From NCBI RefSeq assembly GCF_009724685.1, contig NZ_WMEF01000019.1, positions 1-55,955 on the forward strand: a stretch of 55,955 bases of DNA, written 5' to 3'. A program made the translations under genes and the position numbers. This document shows positions 21,039 through 28,083 of the stretch, in pieces. How positions within the stretch are numbered: position 1 is the stretch's first letter; the number at the start of each line of letters is the position of its first letter. The notes below the pieces were generated by a model. The model did not search any database. It was not told the DNA's origin and saw nothing but the letters and a program-made list of their open reading frames with translations. Source of the stretch: Lysinibacillus cavernae (GTDB taxonomy: Bacteria; Bacillota; Bacilli; Bacillales_A; Planococcaceae).

Positions 21039-21113
21039 GCGGAAGTAGTTCAGTGGTAGAACACCACCTTGCCAAGGTGGGGGTCGCGAGTTCGAACCTC
21101 GTCTTCCGCTCCA
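21039..21113 (+). tRNA. tRNA-Gly (GCC)
   Basis: 75 bases. Acceptor stem GCGGAAG/CTTCCGC, anticodon stem CCACC/GGTGG with loop TTGCCAA, T-arm GTTCGAA, and an encoded CCA end. It is the first gene of the three-tRNA plus-strand cluster. Confidence 0.96.
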
Positions 21114-21123
21114 TATACTAATT

Positions 21124-21200
21124 GGCGGCCTAGCTCAGCTGGCTAGAGCGTACGGTTCATACCCGTAAGGTCGGGGGTTCGATCCCCTCGGCCGCCACCA
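21124..21200 (+). tRNA. tRNA-Met (CAT), elongator type
   Basis: 77 bases. Acceptor stem GGCGGCC/GGCCGCC pairs fully from the first base, so this is not the initiator. The anticodon stem TACGG/CCGTA carries loop TTCATAC. CCA is encoded. A lysidine-type tRNA-Ile also has CAT, but the sequence resembles the elongator Met tRNA next to spoIIE in B. subtilis. Confidence 0.92.
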
Positions 21201-21205
21201 TAGTA

Positions 21206-21277
21206 GGCCCCTTGGTCAAGTGGTTAAGACACCGCCCTTTCACGGCGGTAACACGGGTTCGAATCCCGTAGGGGTCA
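21206..21277 (+). tRNA. tRNA-Glu (TTC)
   Basis: 72 bases without an encoded CCA. Acceptor stem GGCCCCT/AGGGGTC (one G-U), anticodon loop with TTC in CCCTTTCACGG, and T-arm GTTCGAA. The base after the discriminator is TCT, so CCA must be added by nucleotidyltransferase, unlike the two tRNAs before it. Confidence 0.93.
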
Positions 21278-21282
21278 TCTCA

Positions 21283-21319
21283 AATAGGCGTCTCAGATTT
21301 TTTATCTGAGGCGTCTATT
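21283..21319 (+). terminator. tRNA operon terminator
   Basis: A 16-bp stem with two G-U pairs (21283-21298 with 21304-21319) followed by TTTATTTTTAT, directly after tRNA-Glu. Confidence 0.9.
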
Positions 21320-21502
21320 TTTATTTTTATGGAAATTCAGATGCTATCGCCTACTAGCAATTTGTCTAGTGCTATCCATCAATTGATAGACTTTACCCAT
21401 CGCTTTGCAATTTCTATCCGTCAGTTCAATAATAGCTAGGTGACTGGGTATAAATTATGGCATACTAAAGAAAAGAGTGTTTATTTAGGAGGTTAATTTC
21501 CC

Positions 21503-21754
21503 TTGGGCACATTAACAAAAGCCGCTTTATTTTGTGGAAGTGGCTCAATGATTATTCTTATTTCAATTCTTATTAATTTACCATTTTTCATTCAAATACT
21601 ACTATTACTTAGTGGGTTAGCCGTAAGTATATATGGCGTCTTTTTACTTGTCAAAATGATTATCCATCCAGTTGAGAAAGCCCCCATTACTTCTCCCGAT
21701 GAAAAAACGACGACAACCATAAAAAAGAAAAGAAGACCTTCCTCTACTTTGTAG
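21503..21754 (+). CDS. Small membrane protein, 83 aa, unknown
   Basis: One of the few plus-strand protein genes. The start is TTG at 21503 with a perfect AGGAGG 10 bases upstream. The product has two hydrophobic segments (about residues 12-29 and 30-52), then a charged, Thr/Lys-rich tail ending KKKRRPSS, so it is probably a two-span protein with a basic cytoplasmic tail. No family recognised. It runs towards yabR and the two share the hairpin at 21768-21795. The motif GGTATAAATTATGGCATACTAA upstream (about 21446-21468) could be a promoter, but the sigma factor is unclear. Confidence 0.6.
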   Translation: MGTLTKAALFCGSGSMIILISILINLPFFIQILLLLSGLAVSIYGVFLLVKMIIHPVEKAPITSPDEKTTTTIKKKRRPSSTL

Positions 21755-21767
21755 GTAAATTAAAAAA

Positions 21768-21795
21768 GGGATTAGCTTTATTAAAAGCTAATCCC
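21768..21795 (-). terminator. yabR terminator, shared with the convergent gene
   Basis: Perfect 12-bp stem (GGGATTAGCTTT and its complement, 4-base loop). The U-tract (TTTTTT) is on the minus-strand side, after yabR. The hairpin may also stop the plus-strand 83-aa gene. Confidence 0.85.
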
Positions 21796-21840
21796 AACTC
21801 TATTTCACACACTTTTTCTACGATTAAAACAGTCAGCAAA

Positions 21841-22269
21841 CTACCCTCTTCTAGCTCCGCGACCTCCGCGTTTTGATTCTGTAGCACGTTTAAGTGTTGC
21901 TAGACGTTCATCACTATCTTTTAAGAAGCGTGCCATTTTTTGCTCAAAATTTTCTTTTGGCTGATGGCGTTCGTTGCGATCATTAGAACGATTATCACGA
22001 CGTGGGCGTGCTGGACGCTCTGGTCTCTCAGCTTGAGGCTTTGCTTTACGGATTGAAAGACCGATCTTTCCGTCCGCTTCAACATTCATCACTTTTACTT
22101 CAACTTCATCTCCAACTTTTAGATGCTCATTGATATCTTTTACATAATTGTCAGCAACTTCACTAATGTGAACTAAGCCTGTTTTGCCATCTGGCAGCTC
22201 AACGAATGCTCCAAAATTTGTGATTCCTGTTACTTTACCTTGTACCTTGCTGCCTACTTCAATTGACAT
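21841..22269 (-). CDS. yabR: S1 RNA-binding domain protein YabR
   Basis: A single S1 domain fills residues 1-75 (VGSKVQGKVTGITNFGAFVE, GLVHISEVADNYV, VKVMNVEADGKIGLSIRKA). A disordered Arg/Asn-rich linker and a short helical region (KMARFLKDSDERL) end in a GRGARRG tail. It probably binds RNA; a defined role is not established for the family beyond similarity to general stress protein 13. Length is 142 aa against 128 in B. subtilis. It follows divIC as in B. subtilis but has its own promoter. Confidence 0.92.
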   Translation of the reverse strand: MSIEVGSKVQGKVTGITNFGAFVELPDGKTGLVHISEVADNYVKDINEHLKVGDEVEVKVMNVEADGKIGLSIRKAKPQAERPERPARPRRDNRSNDRNERHQPKENFEQKMARFLKDSDERLATLKRATESKRGGRGARRG

Positions 22270-22361
22270 AAAAAAAATGCTCCTCCTTAAAAATTAAGCG
22301 ACTCATTTGAGCCATGTAATCAATTTAATCAAACTTTTTACTGCAATAAGCTTCTCTTTTC

Positions 22362-22389
22362 ATTATATATAACAATAAAAGAGTGTCAA
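22362..22389 (-). promoter_or_regulatory. yabR promoter
   Basis: The minus strand reads TTGACA, 16 bases, TATAAT, about 95 bases upstream of the yabR start. Confidence 0.78.
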
Positions 22390-22403
22390 CAATACATAGC
22401 TTT

Positions 22404-22808
22404 TCAGTCGTCTTTTTTGTCTTCTTTATCTGGTATTATGAAAATAATTTCACCTTTCTCAGATAAGTAATACTCTTTTCTTAATAGCTTTGCGATATAT
22501 TCATCATCCTGTAATTGTTTGATTTTAAGATTTAATGTATCTTGTTTTTCTTTCAATTCAGTGAGATGCTGATTCGCTTCTTCCTTTGATTTCTCTTTTG
22601 CTGCTAGTGTTTCATTTTGATGTGACAGCACATTTAAGAGAAGGGCGATAATAATGACTGGTACAATCGCAAAAAAGACAATACGACGCATTTTACGTTT
22701 GCGAGCTTGTTGTTTGCGGTTTATAGCTCTATCCGTGTTACGGACATAGTCATTATCAAGCTTAGTGAAGTTTTGTTGTTCATCATTTGATGAATGACGT
22801 CTCGTCAT
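22404..22808 (-). CDS. divIC: Cell division protein DivIC (FtsB-like)
   Basis: Septum component that forms a complex with FtsL and DivIB. A basic cytoplasmic N-terminus is followed by one membrane segment at residues 43-60 and an extracellular coiled coil (about 64-108). The conserved EYIAKLLRKEYYLSEKGE motif of the FtsB/DivIC family follows. Length is 134 aa. It is the last gene of the yabP-yabQ-divIC group. Confidence 0.93.
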   Translation of the reverse strand: MTRRHSSNDEQQNFTKLDNDYVRNTDRAINRKQQARKRKMRRIVFFAIVPVIIIALLLNVLSHQNETLAAKEKSKEEANQHLTELKEKQDTLNLKIKQLQDDEYIAKLLRKEYYLSEKGEIIFIIPDKEDKKDD

Positions 22809-22823
22809 GTCCGCACCTCCGAA

Positions 22824-23315
22824 TCATTGTTGCTTTTTATTATACTTCAAATATCGTAACTTTTTTAAAAAAGTGTAGGACAAATACGAATAAATTTTGA
22901 CAAAAGGTCTTATAACAAACAATACTATATTTATTAACAGCTGCAAAATTTGTCGAATTACAGCGAATATTAAACTTACTATGAACCAGAAGGGTCTCCA
23001 TGTAATATTCACCAAAATTCTAGCAATGAAACGTAAAAAAGTTTGAAAAAACGATTGATACAAAAAAATTCCGGCTATTTGCGCTAGCGGGTCATAAGCC
23101 CGCCAAGCGCCATCTTTTAGCCAAAATAATAAATAATATGTCAATCCCCCAAGTAGAATCCATGTCATTAATTCAAAAATCATCATCCACTTTCGAAGGC
23201 TTGACCTTTTTGGAGTTGAAAAAACGATAAGCCTTACACTATCAATGATGAAACCAACTGCTATACCGCTCAAAACCATGACAATTAATTGATATAATTG
23301 TTCACTAACAATCAT
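22824..23315 (-). CDS. yabQ: Spore cortex biosynthesis protein YabQ
   Basis: Integral membrane protein needed for spore cortex formation in B. subtilis. Four or more hydrophobic segments are visible (about residues 8-28, 44-62, 75-95 and 105-140), with the family start SEQLYQLIVMVLSGIAVGF. Length is 163 aa, shorter than the B. subtilis protein at its C-terminus. Its ATG overlaps the end of yabP by 4 bases, so the two are probably co-translated in the mother cell. Confidence 0.9.
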   Translation of the reverse strand: MIVSEQLYQLIVMVLSGIAVGFIIDSVRLIVFSTPKRSSLRKWMMIFELMTWILLGGLTYYLLFWLKDGAWRAYDPLAQIAGIFLYQSFFQTFLRFIARILVNITWRPFWFIVSLIFAVIRQILQLLINIVLFVIRPFVKIYSYLSYTFLKKLRYLKYNKKQQ

Positions 23316-23611
23316 CCAAATAACTTATGAAGGAAACCTTTCGAGAAGCCACTTTCTTCCTCGTCATACTGTAAGGTTTTTACAGTTCCTTCAAGCGTCA
23401 ATAATCCTTTATCAACATCTAAATGAACGATATGCAGTTCCTCTCCACGAATTAACAAGTGCCCTTGGGACGTCTTAATGAAAAACTCTTCCTGATCAAA
23501 GCGTTCAATTGATTTTACAGAAGTCATGTCCATTCTTTTACGATTACGAATCGTTAAAATATGCTCTCCAGATGGAATTGTGTAACGATTACTTTCTTGA
23601 TGTAGCGTCAT
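23312..23611 (-). CDS. yabP: Sporulation protein YabP
   Basis: Small YabP/YqfC-family protein needed for sporulation. The family core is visible: LTIRNRKRMDMTSVKSIERF, then FIKTSQGHLLIRGEELHI and LTLEGTVKTLQYDE. Length is 99 aa, typical. GGAGGAAG precedes the start. It begins the yabP-yabQ-divIC cluster and has a possible sigma-E site upstream. Confidence 0.93.
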   Translation of the reverse strand: MTLHQESNRYTIPSGEHILTIRNRKRMDMTSVKSIERFDQEEFFIKTSQGHLLIRGEELHIVHLDVDKGLLTLEGTVKTLQYDEEESGFSKGFLHKLFG

Positions 23612-23645
23612 TTTCTTCCTCCTTTAGTCGTCCTAGCTTCTGTTC

Positions 23646-23674
23646 ACTTTATGCGGACAACCTTCAAAGCATGA
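23646..23674 (-). promoter_or_regulatory. Possible sigma-E promoter of yabP
   Basis: The minus strand reads TCATGCT, 14 bases, CATAAAGT, similar in form to the sigma-E consensus (ATATT-14-CATACANT). yabP is sigma-E dependent in B. subtilis. The match is partial. Confidence 0.4.
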
Positions 23675-23757
23675 CAACTTTATTTAAGTTGTGTAAAACA
23701 ATTGCCCATAAAAGAAGGGTGGGACAACATTAGGAGAGTTAGAAAAGATATTTAATT

Positions 23758-24048
23758 TTATTCTTCATCATCAATAAATTCAGGTTCAACTTTTTCTAGT
23801 CTTTCTTCTTTTAAAATTGTAAACATTTTTGCTGCATCTTCTTTTTTCACAGTATCACGCAATTCTTCTACACGTGCTGTTACTATTTTTTGACCGAAAC
23901 GGATAGCAAGTTCATCTCCCGCTTTTACTGTACTACTAGCTTTCGCTACCTTCTCATTGATTGTGATACGCCCTTGATCCGCTACCTCTTTAGCTAAGGT
24001 GCGGCGTTTTATCAAACGAGAAACTTTTAAAAATTTATCTAGTCTCAT
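23758..24048 (-). CDS. rqcP: S4-domain ribosome quality control factor RqcP (YabO)
   Basis: Hsp15/S4-family RNA-binding protein that works with RqcH in C-terminal alanine tailing on stalled 50S subunits. The S4 domain covers residues 1-60 (MRLDKFLKVSRLIKRRTLAK, GRITINEKVAKASSTVKAGD). Length is 96 aa, with an acidic C-terminal tail. It lies 4 bp after yabN, the same pairing as in B. subtilis. Confidence 0.94.
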   Translation of the reverse strand: MRLDKFLKVSRLIKRRTLAKEVADQGRITINEKVAKASSTVKAGDELAIRFGQKIVTARVEELRDTVKKEDAAKMFTILKEERLEKVEPEFIDDEE

Positions 24049-24052
24049 CTTT

Positions 24053-25522
24053 TTACTCCTTTTCTAGTTGCTTTGCTTCATCCCAAAATGCATCTAATTG
24101 TTCTAATGTAAAATCAGAAAATGATTTTCCGCTGACCTTTACTTGTTTCTCTACATAACCGAAACGTCTTGCGAATTTCTCATTTGCATGTAGCATGGCC
24201 TCTTCTGGTGAAAGCTTGTAGAAACGTGCTAAGTTCACTAGTGTAAACAACACATCTCCAAATTCATCCAAACGGGATGCATTAGATCCTTTCGTCACCT
24301 CATGACGGAATTCCTGCCACTCTTCAGCAAATTTATCCCACGCCCCCTCTACATCTGGCCAGTCAAAGCCTACTTTTGCAGCTCTTTTTTGGTAGTTATA
24401 GGCTGTCTGTAACGCAGATGATGCTCTGTACTCCTCGTCTAATAGTGGTATATCGCTAGTACCCTTTTCTTCTGCCTTGATAGCCTCCCAATTAGCAACA
24501 ACGCCATCAGCATCTTCTACTGAAACATCACCAAAAACATGTGGATGGCGACGAATCATTTTTTCACTAATTGAGGCTAACACATCCTCAAGTGTAAAGT
24601 AGCCTTGATCTTCTCCAATTTGTGCATGTAAAAATATTTGTAACAGCACATCTCCAAGCTCCTCGATCATCGCGAAATCATCCTCAGCATCTACAGCAGC
24701 CAAGTACTCATGTGCCTCTTCGAGTAAGTATTTTTTTAATGACTCATGTGTTTGTTTTTGATCCCAAGGACAGCCGTTTGGACCTCTCAGCGTAGCAATT
24801 ATCTTGCGGAACGTAGTCCAATCTCTTAATGCTTCTTCCTGCAATTTTACAGGTGGTACATAGACCGTTGTTAAATTATTCACTTCTACACTTTGATCGA
24901 GTTCATAGAGTGGTACCATAACAATCTTTTCTTGTGATGAACCTGCAGCCGTAACAACCGTCACAGGGTACTCATCATCATATTTCTCCATCAAAGTCAG
25001 CTTCACCTCTGAAGCACTAAATGTATCGTATACTTGGGCAATTAAGATATGTTGACGCATATTGATGTCATGCATTGAAAAACTGGTACCATCAAGTAAC
25101 TGAAAGCCTTCAATTGGATCAATTTTCAACGCGCCAAAAATTGGATCTAAGAAACTCTGTCCACCTTCAATAACTAGATTAATTCTTCCGTCATCCGCTG
25201 CCGCAATAAGCAATTGCACTGTCTGTTCTGCTACTAATGGATGGCCTGGCACAGCGTACATAATATCCTCAACTGAAGTTGCTTCAATAAGCGACTCTGC
25301 AATTTCCATGTAGACAGGATGAAATGCGTTGTGTTTTTCATATACTTTATCAAAGCTTTTGAAATTTACACCTTCCGCTGCTAATTCCTCTAATACTGGA
25401 TGATCCACTGTACGTACATATAGTTTTTTTGCAGCCTTTAATTTTCTATAAACACCCATTTGCAGCTGATTAAAATCCCCTGCACCTAAGCCAATAACTG
25501 TTAAAGTATTCAAAACTCCCAC
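24053..25522 (-). CDS. yabN: YabN: tetrapyrrole-methylase-like plus MazG pyrophosphatase
   Basis: Two-domain protein. Residues 1-220 form a SAM-dependent tetrapyrrole (corrin/porphyrin) methylase-like domain (LTVIGLGAGDFNQLQMG, AVPGHPLVAEQTV). Residues 230-489 contain MazG NTP pyrophosphohydrolase modules (CPWDQKQTHESLKKYLLEEA, EELGDVLLQIFLHA, DEFGDVLFTLVNLARF), which probably hydrolyse nucleoside triphosphates. The role of the methylase half is unknown. The start is GTG at 25522 directly after the yabM stop. Length is 489 aa, as in B. subtilis. Confidence 0.94.
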   Translation of the reverse strand: MGVLNTLTVIGLGAGDFNQLQMGVYRKLKAAKKLYVRTVDHPVLEELAAEGVNFKSFDKVYEKHNAFHPVYMEIAESLIEATSVEDIMYAVPGHPLVAEQTVQLLIAAADDGRINLVIEGGQSFLDPIFGALKIDPIEGFQLLDGTSFSMHDINMRQHILIAQVYDTFSASEVKLTLMEKYDDEYPVTVVTAAGSSQEKIVMVPLYELDQSVEVNNLTTVYVPPVKLQEEALRDWTTFRKIIATLRGPNGCPWDQKQTHESLKKYLLEEAHEYLAAVDAEDDFAMIEELGDVLLQIFLHAQIGEDQGYFTLEDVLASISEKMIRRHPHVFGDVSVEDADGVVANWEAIKAEEKGTSDIPLLDEEYRASSALQTAYNYQKRAAKVGFDWPDVEGAWDKFAEEWQEFRHEVTKGSNASRLDEFGDVLFTLVNLARFYKLSPEEAMLHANEKFARRFGYVEKQVKVSGKSFSDFTLEQLDAFWDEAKQLEKE

Positions 25523-27145
25523 CTACTTCTTTGAATTTAGCCATAGTTGGTAAACAGCCATCCTGCGTCCAAACGGCAATAAATACCACTCTTTTTCTAT
25601 TAGAACTCGTGTCTTTGCAATAATTGTAAGCATAACAAATGCCCCTATAGATACAGCTGTTAAACCTGCCACCATAGCTATCAAACGTGAAGACAGCAAA
25701 TGGTCTAAAAAAGTTGACGCTAACTGTAACCATACAAGCACTACGACTGCCATACTCAAAGATGCCGTTCCTACTTTTTTATAAAAATCTACTGATGCTA
25801 ATTGAATGCCAGTCAATGTTTTTAAATAAACAATAAGCAATAAAGCAGTTAAAACTAATCCAATATCATTCGCAATGGCTGCCCCTAAAACACCCAACCA
25901 TCCAATTAACCTTACATTCAGTATGATTTTTAACACAAAACCTATTATTAAAATTAAAGCTGGTTTTTTCAATTTGCCATACCCTTGTAAAATCGCTGTA
26001 AATGTAAGAATAATCGATAATGGAACGATTTGGAATACATAGACGATTAATACCTCGGATAAGGCATTGGTTTTAAAAAGCATTTCATTTAAATAAGGCA
26101 TGACTAGCATTAAACCCAGTGAAGCAGACCAGCCAAATAGTATTGAGGCTTTGTATGTTAATTGTATAAATGGAACTGCACTTCGCCCCTCTTGTTTTTT
26201 CGACAAATGGGCTACAAGCGGTACAATTGCGAGCGACAATGAGGAAGCAATCACAACACCAAGTTGTACTAACGGCTGTCCACGATCATAAATGCCTTTT
26301 GTTTCCTTTGCCAATGTAGGAGCCATGCCATTATCAATTAATAAGGAGTATATAGTGAACGAATCAACTAACTGATAGCCAAGTAGTAATAGACCACTCA
26401 TGCTTACACTTAAACTCAGCCATGTAACCTCTTTCACAATAGGCAAACTTTTTACATGATGTAGATGCTTTTTAGCACCAAATAGCCCAAAACGTTTATA
26501 AAAGATATAGACAAGCAACAACAAGGCGGTAACTTCCCCAATAACTGTACCGATAACAGCCATTTTTCCCGCATCATAAAGTGATTTTGTAGTTGTCATA
26601 ATTATATAGGTTCCGGCTAAAATAACCGTTACTCTTATCGCTTGTTCGAGAACTTGACCATAAGCAATAGGTTCCATAATTCCTCTTGATTGAAAGCCAC
26701 CTTTCAAAATAGCTAGCGCTGGCATAACCAATACTACAAGGGAGCCTGTGCGAATCAACGGGGCTAATTGTGCATCACCCATTAACTGGGCAATTTTTTC
26801 AGCACCTCCAAATAAAACAGCAAAAAACAGTAGCGATAGTACCGTCAAATAACGGAAAACTACACGCATAATAGTGCTTCGTCTTTCATTACGTTCTATT
26901 GTATCAACAATGCAATCATTATCTGCAAGCATTTTAGAAATGGCTACAGCAAAGCCACTAGATGTCCAAACAACGAAAATGGATATAACTGGATATATCT
27001 GCTGATAGATATAAAACCCTTCATCACCAACCAGATTCTGAAAAGGTACACGATAAATTACACTAAGAACCTTTACAATAAGGGCCGCTATTGTCAATAA
27101 GGCCGCACCCTTCATGTAGCTTTTCATGCCAAAGCGTTGCGACAT
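25523..27145 (-). CDS. yabM: Polysaccharide/lipid flippase of the MurJ-SpoVB group (YabM)
   Basis: Integral membrane transporter of the MOP superfamily with about 14 hydrophobic helices over 540 aa. The family start KGAALLTIAALIVKVLSVIYRVPFQ (given here in part) and GVLGAAIANDIGLVLTALLL are visible. Members flip undecaprenyl-linked precursors; the substrate of YabM itself is not known. GAGGG lies 6 bases upstream of the ATG. It follows spoVT and leads into yabN, so it may be expressed in sporulation or constitutively. Confidence 0.9.
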   Translation of the reverse strand: MSQRFGMKSYMKGAALLTIAALIVKVLSVIYRVPFQNLVGDEGFYIYQQIYPVISIFVVWTSSGFAVAISKMLADNDCIVDTIERNERRSTIMRVVFRYLTVLSLLFFAVLFGGAEKIAQLMGDAQLAPLIRTGSLVVLVMPALAILKGGFQSRGIMEPIAYGQVLEQAIRVTVILAGTYIIMTTTKSLYDAGKMAVIGTVIGEVTALLLLVYIFYKRFGLFGAKKHLHHVKSLPIVKEVTWLSLSVSMSGLLLLGYQLVDSFTIYSLLIDNGMAPTLAKETKGIYDRGQPLVQLGVVIASSLSLAIVPLVAHLSKKQEGRSAVPFIQLTYKASILFGWSASLGLMLVMPYLNEMLFKTNALSEVLIVYVFQIVPLSIILTFTAILQGYGKLKKPALILIIGFVLKIILNVRLIGWLGVLGAAIANDIGLVLTALLLIVYLKTLTGIQLASVDFYKKVGTASLSMAVVVLVWLQLASTFLDHLLSSRLIAMVAGLTAVSIGAFVMLTIIAKTRVLIEKEWYLLPFGRRMAVYQLWLNSKK

Positions 27146-27255
27146 AAATTGCCCTCTTTCCTTCTTAACAATGCCAATAGTATAGCATATCTAAAAAGTT
27201 TGACGTTCCAGGTAGCACTACTGTTCCGATAATGACCAATATTTATGTACGCAAA

Positions 27256-27297
27256 AAAAGTTATTGTTCAGCCTAAAAGGTCAGCGCAATAACTTTT
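27256..27297 (-). terminator. spoVT terminator
   Basis: Minus-strand stem AAAAGTTATTG/CAATAACTTTT (11 bp) with U-tract, 7 bases after the spoVT stop. Confidence 0.85.
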
Positions 27298-27304
27298 CCA
27301 TGCA

Positions 27305-27841
27305 TCAGCTATTCATTTGTTTAGCTAAGAAGTTCGCAGCTGTTTCCACTACTTTTACTTCTACCTCACCGACAAAATGTACTTTAGATAAGACAATAAT
27401 GCAGCCTATCGGATCACCGTTTACTGTAATTGGTGACGCACAATATGATTTTACTTGCTCATATTGACCAGGAACAATCTCAATTGTTGTCTCCATCTTT
27501 TCGATTTTTGTAGAACGCTCGTCCATAAAGCCTTCAGCAAAGGACGTAATGCGACGATTAATATATTCCTTCTTACCAATCCCCGCAACTGCGATTACTT
27601 CATCACGGTCAGTGACAAATGCTGGCGTTCCTAGTGTTTCATAAAGAGTTTCAACATATTCTCTTGCAAATTCACCCAAATCATTGATGGGAGAATATTT
27701 TTTTAATATGACTTCACCTTCACGGTCCGTATAAATTTCAAGCGGGTCGCCTTCACGAATACGTAGCGTCCTACGAATTTCTTTTGGAATAACTACACGC
27801 CCTAAATCATCAATACGACGAACAATTCCTGTTGCCTTCAT
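27305..27841 (-). CDS. spoVT: Stage V sporulation protein T
   Basis: Forespore transcription regulator that adjusts sigma-G dependent genes. The N-terminal AbrB-type swapped-hairpin DNA-binding domain (residues 1-50; MKATGIVRRIDDLGRVVIPK, RRTLRIREGDPLEIY) is followed by a GAF-like domain (about 56-178). Length is 178 aa, as in B. subtilis. It is a paralogue of abrB at 46736. A good sigma-G site lies upstream and a terminator follows, so it is likely monocistronic. Confidence 0.96.
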   Translation of the reverse strand: MKATGIVRRIDDLGRVVIPKEIRRTLRIREGDPLEIYTDREGEVILKKYSPINDLGEFAREYVETLYETLGTPAFVTDRDEVIAVAGIGKKEYINRRITSFAEGFMDERSTKIEKMETTIEIVPGQYEQVKSYCASPITVNGDPIGCIIVLSKVHFVGEVEVKVVETAANFLAKQMNS

Positions 27842-27885
27842 TCTAATGCCTCGCTTTCGCTACAATGAAATTTTTATTTCAAGTA

Positions 27886-27915
27886 TAGTATGGTTTTTAT
27901 TTAAGCAATCTATGC
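27886..27915 (-). promoter_or_regulatory. sigma-G-type promoter of spoVT
   Basis: The minus strand reads GCATA, 18 bases, CATACTA, which fits the sigma-G consensus. The site is 45 bases upstream of the start codon. spoVT is sigma-G dependent in B. subtilis. Confidence 0.75.
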
Positions 27916-28035
27916 AAAAACTGAAGAAAAAGGATTTCACATCCATCAAATTTTTTCAAAAACTTTTTTACATCAATCAGCTCCTTATTAGATTGCCCAA
28001 GGAATAAGTTTCTATAATAAGTATTGGAAAAATAA

Positions 28036-28080
28036 AAAAGGCTGTCTTATCTTTTCATGAAAAAGATAAGACTAGCCTTT
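28036..28080 (-). terminator. mfd terminator
   Basis: Long hairpin (AGTCTTATCTTTTT with AAAAGATAAGACA, framed by AAGGCT/AGCCTT) followed by TTTTTT on the minus strand, directly after mfd. Confidence 0.9.
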
Positions 28081-28083
28081 TTG

